Assembly: GCA_015039315.1 (NCBI GenBank)
Contig: WIDE01000005.1
Span: 400,833 to 464,832, forward strand
Direction: 5' to 3'
DNA from: Clavulina sp. PMI_390
Taxonomy: Eukaryota; Basidiomycota; Agaricomycetes; Cantharellales; Hydnaceae
DNA: 64,000 nucleotides
Each line of letters starts with the position of its first letter. Position 1 is the first letter of the stretch. The notes under the pieces are model-generated. The model did not search any database. It was not told the origin of the DNA and worked only from the letters and a program-made list of their open reading frames with translations. A program made the position numbers and the translations under genes. Shown here piece by piece: positions 47,543 to 58,671 of this stretch.

Positions 47543-50264
47543 ATGTCTTCACCCTCCCCACACATGACTCCCATCGAGGGCGAGTCCAAAAAGCGTGTCG
47601 TGCGTCTCTACCCAGCCAATCCCCCCTCATCTGAGAGGTGTTGATTCCCCCTTCATTTCATGGATAGTGCTACTTCTTTGACTCGGATATTGGTGGATTT
47701 CACTATGGTCCTGGCCACCCGTGAGTGTTCATCTAAGTTTGCTTTCCATGGCCCTACGAATCTCAACACCTAAGTGTAGCATGAAGCCAACCAGGATACG
47801 GATGTGCCATGCTCTTGTCATGAACTATGGTCTTTACAAAAAGATGGAAATCTTCGTAAGCCCAAAACTGGCGTCTACCCCGGATGGAATCCCCTATCTC
47901 ACTCGTCAATCTTATCTCAGCGAGCCAAACCTGCCACTAAGCGCGAGATGTCCCAATTCCACTCTGACGAATATGTGGACTTCCTCAATCGTATCAATCC
48001 GAGCAACATGAATAGTTATGTGCGAGAGCAGCTGAAATGTGAGTGCAATTGATCGTAAATCTTCGTCGATCCGTGACTAAGGCCCTGCCCTGCTCAGATA
48101 ATGTCGGGGACGATTGCCCAGTCTTCGATGGGTTGTTTGATTACTGTTCGATCTCTGCAGGTGGATCAATGGGTTAGCGTTCTCTTCTTTCTCACTGACC
48201 GTGGGAAAACCGTCGCTAAATGATGCTTGATAGAGGGTGCTGCACGTCTGAGTAGAAACAAGTGTGATATTGCTGTCAACTGGGCAGGTGGTTTGCACCA
48301 TGCCAAGAAGAGTGAAGCTAGCGGCTTCTGCTACGTAAATGGTTAGTAAAACTGCCAATCATTACTACTCCCGTTTCTCAGCTGACCGTGTGTATTTGGT
48401 AGATATTGTACTCGGAATTCTCGAACTACTACGGTATGCTCAGCTTCTGTGCTATTTTACAAAGGCTCACAAGGCGACTTAGATATCACCAACGTGTCCT
48501 ATACATTGACATCGACGTACACCACGGAGATGGTGTTGAAGAAGCCTTTTACACCACAGATCGAGTGATGACTGTCAGCTTCCACCAATATGGGGAGTTT
48601 TTCCCAGGAACTGGAGACTTGCGAGTACGTTTCCCGTTTTTCTCAATGAACTGTGGCTTCTTATTGTTATTGACTGGCGACATGGCCACTCTGCTAGGAT
48701 GTTGGTATCGGAAAAGGAAAGGGGTACTCCCTCAACTTCCCTTTGAGGAGTGGGATCACTGACGAGAACTACAAAAACGTTTTTGAGCCTGTAAGTTTTG
48801 TTCGTCTTGAAGGATCTCGGGGGGTTGTGTTGAGGTAGAACATCTCTTGCGCAAAAGGTAATCCGCGAAGTGATGGAAACATTCGCCCCGGGAGCGATCG
48901 TTCTGCAATGCGGAACTGATTCTCTCTCAGGAGACAAACTTGGCTGCCTAAACCTTTCTATGGCCGGTGCGTGCCTTTCATGTCTCTGCGACCATACAGA
49001 GTTAATAATTTAGTTTTTTCAGGTCACGCCAATTGTGTCCAGTTCATAAAGTCTTTCGGTCTCCCTCTGCTCCTTCTCGGCGGGGGCGGCTACACCATGC
49101 GAAATGTGAGCCGTGCATGGGCGTATGAGACTGGACTTGCGGCTGGAGTTCGGTTGGGAAAGAGTAAGCCTCTCCTTGAATTTTTCTTGGCCTCCAGCAT
49201 TGATCTCGACGCACTGTTCGTCACCGTTGGCTTGCAGAAATCCCGCTGAACGAGTATTACGAGTACTTCGGGCCAGGATATGAGCTGGACGTCAAGGCAA
49301 GCAACATGGACGACTTGAACAGCAGAGAGTACCTGGAACGGGTAAAGAGAATCACCTTGGAACAACTCCGCCAGACCGGTGGACCTCCAAGTGTGCAGAT
49401 GCAATGTATGGTTATTTCTAACGAGGAGATATTCTTTTACAGGAAGGCTCACTCATACTATTCTTGTCCTGCCAGCGGTACCACGAATGCCCCATGATGA
49501 CGATGACGAGAACATGGATGAAGACAAAGAAGACCCAAACGAGAGGAGAACCCGTAAGTTTCTTTGCCTGATTTACTATCTACTCTCGATGTAACCCTAT
49601 AATCTTTTCAGAACGTATGCGAGACCGCAATATCCAACGAGACGATGAACTCTCAGACTCAGAGGATGAAGGGGAGGGTGGCCGAAAGAATCGTAAGGAC
49701 CGCAAGCGCGCTTCGCCGTCCACTGCGCCTGCGTCTACGCCCGCGTCTGGTGCCCCTTCCACGCCTGCCACGGGTGCCGGTGTACTTAGTCCGCGTGTGC
49801 TTTCTGGAGGTGCAGGCACGTCGGGTGGGCTCGGCATTGTTGGAATCATGGACGGCGTGGAGATGGATGTTGACGGTGCGGACGAGGCGATTCCGCGCAG
49901 CTCGGCGCCGGTCACTACGATGGTACCTACTGATACTCCTATGGAGGATACGGAGATGGCGACTGCCACGGAGACTCCTGCAACTGGGGCTGATGCCTCG
50001 ACGGCTCCTGCTCCTGCTGCCGATGTCGCCACCGCCCCTTCTAGCACCGATGCTACCGAGTCGAAGCCAGCAGTCGATGCATCTACTTCGACAGCGCCAG
50101 AATCAGCAGCACCAGCAGCGGCAGAAGTGGCAAAGCCGGACGAAGACATGAAAATGGAGGTCTCCCCGAATTTGGCGGCTACGAACTTCCCCGATGTCCA
50201 GAATGGTGGCGTGCCGCCTCTGAATATGGACGGACCTCCGAGTTCTCTGCGTGGGGAGCGGTGA
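47543..50264 (+). CDS. RPD3: Class I histone deacetylase (Rpd3/Hos2 group)
   Basis: Fourteen exons give 633 residues: 47543-47599, 47668-47720, 47780-47855, 47921-48038, 48098-48172, 48234-48341, 48403-48433, 48483-48624, 48698-48790, 48858-48966, 49023-49163, 49238-49405, 49476-49553, 49612-50264. The catalytic domain starts [20 protein letters not shown] and contains [20 protein letters not shown], then [20 protein letters not shown] with the zinc-binding aspartate and histidine, [20 protein letters not shown], and [12 protein letters not shown] with the catalytic tyrosine. These residues are complete, so it should be an active zinc-dependent deacetylase in nuclear corepressor complexes. 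After residue 415 an acidic/basic stretch ([20 protein letters not shown]) leads to an alanine-, threonine- and proline-rich tail of about 200 residues, longer than yeast Rpd3. Which class I subgroup it belongs to cannot be fixed by eye. Confidence 0.95.
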
Positions 50265-50574
50265 GAAGCTCGCAACGCGGGAGAGTGAATCCTGAATGAA
50301 AGTTGGGAGAGGCAATGTGCACTAGTTGTACCTTTGTATGATATTATCATGTGCTCCACATGTATCATGTCCATCAATGCACCTCCATACGATGTTTCTG
50401 CAGGAGAGCGAATCATAATGAGGCGTTAAGGGCGGAATATGGGGCGTCTAGAGATGGGACTTTTGATAGATATTCATGTGTGAGCTATTGACAGACAACT
50501 AATCAATCGACGACCCACAGTGTGTACGCCGAGGTCGTACACTCACGACGACAACAACTCTAAGAACCCTCGCT
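50265..50574. other. Intergenic region between the histone deacetylase and the CRN-like gene
   Basis: These 310 bases hold the 3' end of the deacetylase gene and the promoter of the next gene on the same strand. No other feature is seen. Confidence 0.45.
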
Positions 50575-52470
50575 ATGCTCGCTCTCCCTTTTGAGCATTG
50601 GACCCCTTTAGGGGATAAGAATATGCTCTCCGAGTTTTGCGTCAAATGCTGGCACAATCCTGTGCCGCCTGATAGCGTGATGATATTCAACTCGAGCGAG
50701 AAACGAGCAAAGTACCCTGATCGACTCTTGGTCCGGGAGTGCTATCGAGATCTCATAAGATTCATTGAAACCGATATCGCGCAAGAGGCAGATCCCTTTC
50801 GTGGTGTTGTAGTGACCGGCCAACCGGGGATTGGTCTGTTCAGGTGTTTATTTGCCGTTGTCTTATTACTTATGGGCTTGGACACAGGCAAAACTTTCTT
50901 CGGCTGGTATTGTATCCGATACCAATGCGCCCAAGGCCGACCGGTACTATATCACCGTGCCAAAAAGAATTTCCTCTTCTACGATAGCCACGTCTATGAA
51001 CCAAAGGTTTCAGCCACAGAGGAAGATCTCCAAACTGACATCATCGAGATTCTACGGCCTGAACTTCCCCTATGGTGCATCATCGACATGCTTGCGGTCG
51101 AGGAGCAGCCGTCAGGGTTTGCTTTGGACGCTTCGTGGTACCCTATCCAGACGACAGCACCGAATCCCGCTTGGTATTGGTGGGGCACGGTATGCCAGCG
51201 GTTTACATTCTTCCCGCTACATTGCTACCGTCTTACTGTCATTGGGATATTTTGATGGCATCTCGATACATCTTTCCCGCCTTAGGAACGTGGCGCTTCT
51301 GTCTACTACCTACCACCTTGGAGCCACAAAGAGCTCGTTGCAGCGTACGTGGATTCCTCTTGATAAATTATCCGATTGATATCCACACATCCGTCCCATA
51401 GTTTACCGCTGCAAGTGGGTTTCGCCAAGCGCGAGAAAGAACAAGCCAATTTCCACCAGAGGGCTCTGTCTAAGCTCGACAAAGCGGTGGCCTTATTTGG
51501 CCCGGTCGCAAGGACTGTCTTTGCTTACCTTCTCGCGACAGATACCGAAGCCCAATTCCAGGAGAAGCAGACCACAGATCTGGTCAATTCCTTGACATAT
51601 GACGAGCTCAGCCAATATTGCCATAATGCCACCAGGTCGCTTTCGAATCCAACCCACAAGCAATTGCACAAGATACTACTCCTGGTTCCTGTGGACGTCC
51701 CCATATATGATATGGATACCCCCCTTGACTTTACAAGTCGCTTTCTCGGGGAGCATATCCAGCATAGAGTCATGGCCTCGTCCCATTTCAAATCAATTGA
51801 AGAGAAAGGAAGGCTCATTGGGCTGATGAAGGGTGTGTCTAACCCAGCTATTACGCTCGAGGGGCTTTTTGAATCCTTTGTGCACAGTCTCATCTTGCTA
51901 GGGCCCCAGTGCCCAACTCTGCTGGCTCATCAAACCATATTTTCTGGATCACAGTACATCTGTGATAACTCCGGCCACGAAACCCTCACGCTCCCAATCC
52001 CTGCGAGTCATACGGCCGTTCATTACTACTCTATCGACGAGTTGCAGAGCGATGTCCTCGAACCAGGCTACTACTGTTCTATGGCTCCGAGCCAGGCCAG
52101 ATGGGATGGCTTGCTTGTCAGTCACACGGCCATTTACATCATCCAGACGACAATCGGTCAAAGATATCGGCTCGATAGTCCCCGCGAGAGTAGGCTCGAG
52201 CTGCTCAGAAAGCTGAAGACTCAAGACAAGGAGTGGAACTACGTGCTGGTTGTCCCCAACATCGCGGATGGGACAGCCATCACTGATGTTTCCCCAGAGT
52301 GGAAAGAGAGATTAGGAGGGAGGGTCGTGATTGTGACATTTGAGCCTGGTTCAAAATTTGGCGAGACTGCAGCCGAGATGAGTATGGACAAGCTCAACAC
52401 AAAGGAAGTGGGAGAATGGGAGCATCAGCAACAAGAGCGAGAGGATGCTTTGGACATGGACCAGCACTAG
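50575..52470 (+). CDS. CRN-like P-loop NTPase with nuclease-like C-terminal region
   Basis: Four exons (50575-50833, 50888-51189, 51286-51344, 51402-52470) give 562 residues. The first intron splits the Walker A motif; splicing gives VVVTGQPGIGKTFFGWYCIR. Residues 105-140 (RPVLYHRAKKNFLFYDSHVY), the Walker B-like LPLWCIIDML, and TERGASVYYLPPWSHKELVA follow the pattern of Crinkler/RHS-type NTPases that are numerous in agaricomycetes. The C-terminal part has ARWDGLLVSHTAIYIIQTTI, which resembles a degenerate PD-(D/E)XK fold, with Q in the catalytic strand where active enzymes carry E or D. The N-terminus EHWTPLGDKNMLSEFCVKCW fits the same group. In other fungi and oomycetes such proteins are variable and of uncertain role; some act as secreted effectors. 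No signal peptide is visible here, so an intracellular role is more likely. Confidence 0.75.
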
Positions 52471-53190
52471 TTCATTGATATATGATATGACCATGTAGTA
52501 CTCTCTGAACGTATGCACTTAGTATTCAGGCGCTCTCATTGTCTGGATTTACTAGCAAATCCTGCGCGGACGGCATTAAGCGCCGTCGGCCTATATCAAA
52601 GGGGAAATTGAATATGGTCATTTTTTTCTCACCATGCCAGATGGAAGGTGACGGACGCTGAGGCCTTGCTTGTGAAAGTCCTGTCCCTTCGCGCGGCTAG
52701 TTGGTTTTGCTGACTTGGCTGCATATGACATCTTGTAGAGTAGTCTTTTTTCTTATGCCTCTGCTTTGAGTTCGGACGCGCTCGTTGAGCCAGAAGCTTT
52801 TGGGCCGTTCGAAATTTTGTGGAGGTACATTCCTTTCTATATCTCTCTTCGGTGTTCATATCTTATGTATGCTACTCGTCTTCTATCCATCTTTGCTATA
52901 CGATACTCTTGCTTGCTGGCCATAGCGGTGGGTTGCGGATGCACGGCGTTTCGGACCTTTAGCACGGCGCCCCGACACTTTTTCTGTGTGACACACATAT
53001 GCATGTTTAATATTTTGCCTCATTGTAGGGCAGCTGTTCCTTATCCTGCCTGCAGCTGGCGCTCACTTTCGACCGTGATCAGGAGGGCTATATAGCCCAC
53101 ACTCGATCTGCTCGTACGACACCGCTCGCTCTCCCCCCCTTTCTCTATCTCTCTTCAACTCTTTTAACCAGGATCTGAAATCCCGACGTC
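52471..53190. promoter_or_regulatory. Upstream region of the DinB-like gene with a palindromic TATA element
   Basis: A perfect 14-base palindrome, GGGCTATATAGCCC, lies at 53085-53098, about 95 bases before the ATG, followed by a CT-rich stretch (53130-53165). TATATA inside it fits a TATA box. The rest of this 720-base region shows no gene. Confidence 0.55.
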
Positions 53191-54434
53191 ATGGCCCCGG
53201 TCCCGTCCGCAGATGCAGCCGCTCTCCCAGCCACGGAAGACACAAATCTCGTGGCAGCTGCTACCATCAGCACGGCTATTGCGCATCCCGAGGCGGATGC
53301 GCTAGTTGTAAACGAAGACGACATGGTCGATCAAGGTGAGCATTAGCTATAGTCAAAGAAAGGGAAAGGAGCACGCCATCTCTGTCTACTCTGCGGCGTG
53401 CATCATCGTTGCACATACGAGTAGTAGCAGTAGGAGCCACTGCGAGAATCTTCCCACTGACCTCCAACGTCCTTGTTTCTGACATTGGACCCTTTCCTCG
53501 CACTGCAATATAGCACTGTATGTCTCAGTATCAGTCGTCCAGCAAGCGATTGCCTTCCTTGCAGAGAACAAGCTCACTCCAGAGCAGCTGAGCTTCCCAT
53601 CAACCTTTATTCCCGGCGGCACTATCGGAAAACACATTCGGCATGCTGCTGACCACTACAACCTACTACTTCAGGTGGGTATCATTATTGCGACTACTGA
53701 AATAGAGAAAGAGAGCGCCTGACCCAGTTTCGTCCTGTACCTTTGCATACATCAATGGCGCGTGCTTTGCCCCCACTCGGCCGAAACCATGCGTGCCCCC
53801 AATTCTTCTTCATCATTGTACCAACCGACAAAACTGGCCGCTTTGCTCTTGTGTTTAGGCGGTAGCGACCCCATCTGCAACTCCTGTGGTCCTCAACTAC
53901 GACACTCGAAAACGGAACACCGACGTTGAGACGTCCCCAGAAGCAGCACGCGATGCACTCACAGGCATCATCGACGGCCTCAAAGAAGTCGTCCCCGCGA
54001 CACCGCTTGACACCCCGATAACTCTCCATGCTGTCACACCCTTTGATGCTGTGATGCAAACCACATTCGGGAGAGAGGTGAGAGCTTTGTTCATTTAGTC
54101 TTACGCTTGTGGTATGTCCGGGGTAGTAGACTCATGATGCGGACACATTTCTGGCGAATGTAGCTCTGGTTCGCTTCCCTTCATGCGATACATCATTATA
54201 GTATGGTCAGGGTGATCGCCGCCGAGCAGGTACGCACAATTCTACTTTGGCTTATCATCATTCACTTCTGCGTCCACCTCCACACACGCGGGGGATCGGT
54301 GGATTATCGCCCGGTCTTCAATCTAACTTATCATCTTCTCCTTCTTTGTTCTCTCTTACTAGGGCATATCTGCTGCAGAGTCCTTTGGTGTTGCGCCTTC
54401 CACTTTGATGTTCAGGGGGAAGAACAAGCTATAA
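53191..54434 (+). CDS. DinB-like (DinB_2-type) metal-binding four-helix protein
   Basis: Five exons (53191-53335, 53514-53674, 53859-54077, 54164-54229, 54363-54434) give 220 residues. The DinB-type histidine pattern is visible: GGTIGKHIRHAADHYNLLLQ (helix 2), VVLNYDTRKRNTDVETS, then GRELWFASLHAIHHYSMVRV. The C-terminus FGVAPSTLMFRGKNKL matches other members. The first 45 residues are variable and rich in alanine and acidic residues. DinB-fold proteins use three histidines to bind zinc or nickel and often act as thiol-dependent transferases. The substrate of fungal members is unknown. There is no signal peptide, so it is probably cytosolic. Confidence 0.85.
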
Positions 54435-55431
54435 CGGGCACCAAGCCTGGCGAGTGCTGCCGATGCATTGGTCTTCAGTCGGCATCCCTGTTTAACAAGT
54501 CCGAGGTCCTTGCGATCGTCGTCACCAGACTTCTGGCAGCGTAGCGGCGTACTCGGCTCCCTCAATAATAGCACGCTTCATCTTGATCTCTCTTTGCCTC
54601 ACCTCACCTACCACGGGTCGACCTCCATTATTAGTATATATGATGGACGGCAGACACGCCTGCAGCTCGCCTCGTGTTGTCATCGTCGACTCTGCACACA
54701 CCTCTCTCCTATCCCGCATATGCTTGCTAGCGTAAATTTGTTCTTGTCTCACTCTCATTGATTGGATGTATGCACAACCTATCCGCTCCACCCGCACATG
54801 TACGCTCCTGCCCCGATATAATAGCGATCCCTACCTGTTCTAGTCTATTTGTCGTCCAGAGGACCGTGTTGTGGGATTTCTTTTTTGTCTTTGAGAAGAA
54901 CAATAAACGAATGAGCGCCCGTTTGTGCAGCAACTCACGAACCCGCTCACACATACGCACACATGGAGACGAAACGCATGCATAAGGATTTGACATACTC
55001 GCTCTGGCATCCCACTCCAACAAGTGTCTTAATTATGTGTGTGAGTGCGTGGTGTCAGATTCATGCATGTGTGTATACGATGCCTAGTGCTACTGTAATA
55101 CAAATTGCGTGCAGAGATGGAATAAGAGGTAGAGAGTGTCTGGTGCGAGTAAGTGGGGAGTCAGTCCACAAGTAAAGCCGAAAAAGTAAACAACAGGAAC
55201 AACAAGGACGAGATGAAATGGATGATGCGTGAGCGGGATGGCTAATAGCAAAAAGCGGAAAATCAGGCATCGTGTATTAAGGATGATGTGGGGGAAAAAG
55301 GGGCGAAGCTAGTAGTTCATCCGATATACAAACGGGCAAGAGGCACAAGAAGAAAACGTTCTTGGCGCTCATTGCCAAGAGTGAGAGAGAGCAAGGCATT
55401 GAGAAGGAGGGAGAGGGAGGACACAAAAGAT
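54435..55431. other. 1 kb convergent intergenic region, no gene seen
   Basis: It lies between the stops of the DinB-like gene (plus) and the Cut8 gene (minus). Open frames are short and show no family resemblance. Alternating ACACAC-type stretches near 54950-54965 are the only visible low-complexity feature. Confidence 0.5.
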
Positions 55432-56871
55432 CTACAGCTCCTCGTCCTCGTCCATCCTGGAATCGGGGGAATCTACCACCCTTCGCCCAATCAACCATCC
55501 TACCCGAGTGACCCATGCGTCCCGTAGCGTCCGCATTGGTCGGTGGGTAAGAGTGGATGATGGGGACGAGGATGATGCTCTCCCCATGACCCCAGCGCCG
55601 CTCCTCCCTCCTCTTATCCTCACGGCCACAGGCTCCTCCGGCTCACCCAGCAGAGATGCTAGCGACGGCAGCTCGCTCTCAATCGTTACCATTTCATCCA
55701 GCCCCCTCTCCCACGTCCGGACCGTCTCGCTGCCGTACATGCCTCCATTCTTATTGACATGCGTATCGAGTCGGTCCAGCCACGCCTTCCATTCATGTTC
55801 CACGCGAGTCAGGAGGGACTCGTGCTCCCTGGCGATGAGTGCACGAGCTTGCGGTGAGAGGCGCAGGAGGTGGAGGGTGAGGGATTGTAGGTAGGCAAAC
55901 GTGTCAGAGGGATGCGCTAATTCGGGGGTGGGAAGAGGGAGCGAAGCAGTGGCGGGAGTGGTGGATGAAGGCGATGATGAGGATGATGAAGACGAGGACG
56001 GTTCAGAGGTGAAGTACGAGAGATATGACCGTGCAGTCGATGCGAATTCTGCGACGACAGGCCGTAGTCGATTTTGGACATATCCATCTCGTACACTGCT
56101 CCCGTTGCCACCACTGCTCCCCGGTCCGGACGGCGATCCAAGGGATCCAGAGATAGGGGAGCTGAGGGCGCTGCCGAATCCAGACGAGCTTGCTAATGGG
56201 GTCATTGGCCCGCCAAAGCCGAAGCCAAAACCAAGGGAGGGTGGCTGCGCAGGCTGAGAGTAGGGGTGGGCATCACGAATCTTCCGTGATGCAGCGTTCA
56301 GGGCCTGCACGGCAACGTCAAGAGAGGGTCGGGGAATGAGGGGGAGAATGAGGTTTCTAAGGCCAGGGTGTTTGGTCATCAGAGAGGTGAGGATGGCGAG
56401 ATGCGAGGCAGGGGGTAATGAGGCTGGAGAAAGTCAACAAAGAGATGATATTCGTCAGCGTTCGGGGTAAGAGAGCGAGATCATCAGTCAAAGCGGGGAC
56501 ACACCAAGTAGCAGGCCGACATCTACAGTATCGGAAGACTCTGAAGCAGGCTTAGCACCTGGAGATGGTGCGGGAGGTTTCCCGGCATCGACGCGTAGCC
56601 GCTTTGGAGGTGCCTTTTTGGGTCTATCGACAGGGCTGGGACTCCTTGCCATCATGCCGTCGTCCTCGCCGTCAGCATCTGGCTCGTATCGCCTCTTGTT
56701 GCTAGTGGCAGAAGACCGAGAGGGTGTTGTGGGGAGGGGTATGGAGCGAGGGGGACTGGCCCTGGTTGAGGCTTGGTGGGCAAAGTTGAAGCCAAAGCCC
56801 ACCGAGGGCATAGCGGGGGCGGTAGGGAAGGCGATTCCTCTGTGCTGCATTGGAGAGCTCTGCACCTCCAT
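55432..56871 (-). CDS. STS1: Nuclear proteasome tethering factor Cut8/STS1
   Basis: Two exons (56871-56505 and 56423-55432) with a GTGTGT..CTCCAG intron give 452 residues. The reading frame extends further upstream but only from TTG, so I chose the first ATG, giving MEVQSSPMQHRG. The basic patch KKAPPKRLRVD may be a nuclear signal. The conserved core starts at the splice junction: VDVGLLLASLPPASHLAILT, then RNLILPLIPRPSLDVAVQAL, NAASRKIRDAHPYS, VQNRLRPVVAEFASTARSYL, and EWKAWLDRLDTHVNKNGGMY. This matches Cut8/Sts1, which tethers the 26S proteasome at the nuclear envelope. Long glycine/serine insertions make it larger than the yeast protein. Confidence 0.9.
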
Positions 56872-58671
56872 CGTCACCGAGGGTGGTTGCAGCAACGAGT
56901 GGTTAGTGGCGGTGGTTGGTGGTGGTGGTAGCGGGAGTGGTGGGTGTAGAGAGAAGAGAGACCCGTTACTCGAACACCTCAAGGAAACAATATGATCAGT
57001 TAATCAGTTCCCAGCGCTTATTTAAGGCGGTTTTTTCCTCTTCTGCGTTTTCTCATCACGACTATCAACACAGTAAGCAGCTTTTTTCTTCTTGCTACGC
57101 CACGTCGCCCCTCCGTATGACGAGACAAAAGAATGAATCGCTACTCGTTGAAGCCAACGGCTCATGACCTGCCAAATCTATACCCAAATTGCTGACGGCT
57201 TTTTTCAACCATTCCACATGTTCAGCTTTTTCTTCTCAACACGTCGCTGACATTCCACTCCTTTCTAGGCTGTTCATTTTGGCGTCCTCACTGTCCTCAT
57301 GGTAAGCATCAGCAATCCTGTCCTTTGTCTTTGCATGATAGAACAAAATATAGAAGTCAAGCACGCAGGCACATCTATCGGATGTGCCTTTGACGATTAT
57401 CCATGCTAATACTGAGCCTTCACACATTATCTGCTCGTCTCCTGTGCAGATCTGAATGCTGACGTACCCCCGTTTGTCTGTCAGCTGCCCTCTTTAAGCG
57501 TTTAGATCTCTCTCACTGTGCATCGTCGTCGCCTCATGGTAAGCGACTCCATCCAACCTCTTGAACTTTTTCGATTCTCCCTTTCCTTCCCCCCCTGCTC
57601 CAAATGATTACTATTTTAATCAGACTCCGAGGCCTCTCACCGTTCGCGGTAGTGAGGTTCTAAGAGAGACAAACTGTCAGTCTTCAACCTAATGATGCCC
57701 TTCCTTCCGCTCCTTGCCCTTTTATACTTCACGATGATGGTATTAGAATGGGACGCTGACCTGCTTGTTGCAGTTTATCACATAGTTCCTTCGGTGTATA
57801 TGGCTAGGCTATCACTCGTGACTGCGATGTCGCTGATCGAGTGTGAATACGCCGCATGATAACCTACTGCACGCATGCACACGGGCGGAAGAAGGGGCGT
57901 AGTGAGAGTCTTATGACCAGAGCACTGCAGAGATCAGAGCATTAAACCTCTGAGGATGTTAACCCTGTGCGCACTCCCGCGCACGGTCGACCCTACCATA
58001 GGCGACCACCACACGCACCTCTATAAAGAGTCGTGTGCCTCCTTACGGAGGACGCCATGACCGCAGATCTGGCGTTTAGGGCCCAATTGGGGGATAGCGA
58101 GAGCTACCAGATACATCCGGCGAGAGCCATCATCCCATTATTACTAAAAAGCTCAGACTCGTTCATATACGAGGCCTACAGCCAGACACTACGTATATTC
58201 CCCCTGGACTAGCATATTATGCAACCCCAAGTCCCCGTCGCATTTCCAAGTGCCTGTCGCCGCTTCACGACTTGAGATGGAGTAGCATCGAGTTGAACGA
58301 TAGTAAGTCGTCACATTCTCCTGCAAATTATCCCATGTCGTTACCCCCGTACTACTGGTCGATATGTTGGCAAAATATATAACCCATCAGAATACATTCC
58401 GTGCTAGAATTAAGGTGAACGAGCAAAGTGAAACCAAAGGGGAAGGAAGCGAATGAAAGAATGAAAAATGTGTTGGGTGTGAAGACGAAGTGGAAGGCCC
58501 TTCTCATGCAAAGCGCAAAGCAGCAAGAGGGATTGAAAGCGACGACAGCAATATGAGCATAAAAGCAAAATGTAAAGTACACGGCAACAAAAATGGGGAT
58601 ATATATAATGGGGGTATCGACATCTGAGCACGAGGGAGGTGGGGGAGGCCTCCCTATCTCTCTCCCATTCC
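56872..58671. other. 1.8 kb region upstream of Cut8 and downstream of the GT69 gene
   Basis: The Cut8 promoter lies at the left end. No protein gene is seen. The part from 57240 to 57780 has splice-like signals on the plus strand and is listed separately as a candidate non-coding transcript. From 57880 to 58330 I find only short hairpin-forming bits such as GTGCGCACTCCCGCGCAC. Confidence 0.45.
57240..57780 (+). ncRNA. Candidate spliced non-coding transcript (possible snoRNA host)
   Basis: The 12-mer CTCATGGTAAGC occurs twice (57296-57307 and 57533-57544), each after CTCACTGT, and each contains a good GTAAGC donor. Acceptor-like sequences lie at CTGTGCAG (near 57449), TTTAATCAG (near 57623) and GTTGCAG (near 57774). 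The intervals between show C/D-like boxes, for example TAATGATGC near 57691 and CTGA near 57760, but none matches the C-box consensus fully. No open frame links the putative exons. This is suggestive only. Confidence 0.2.
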
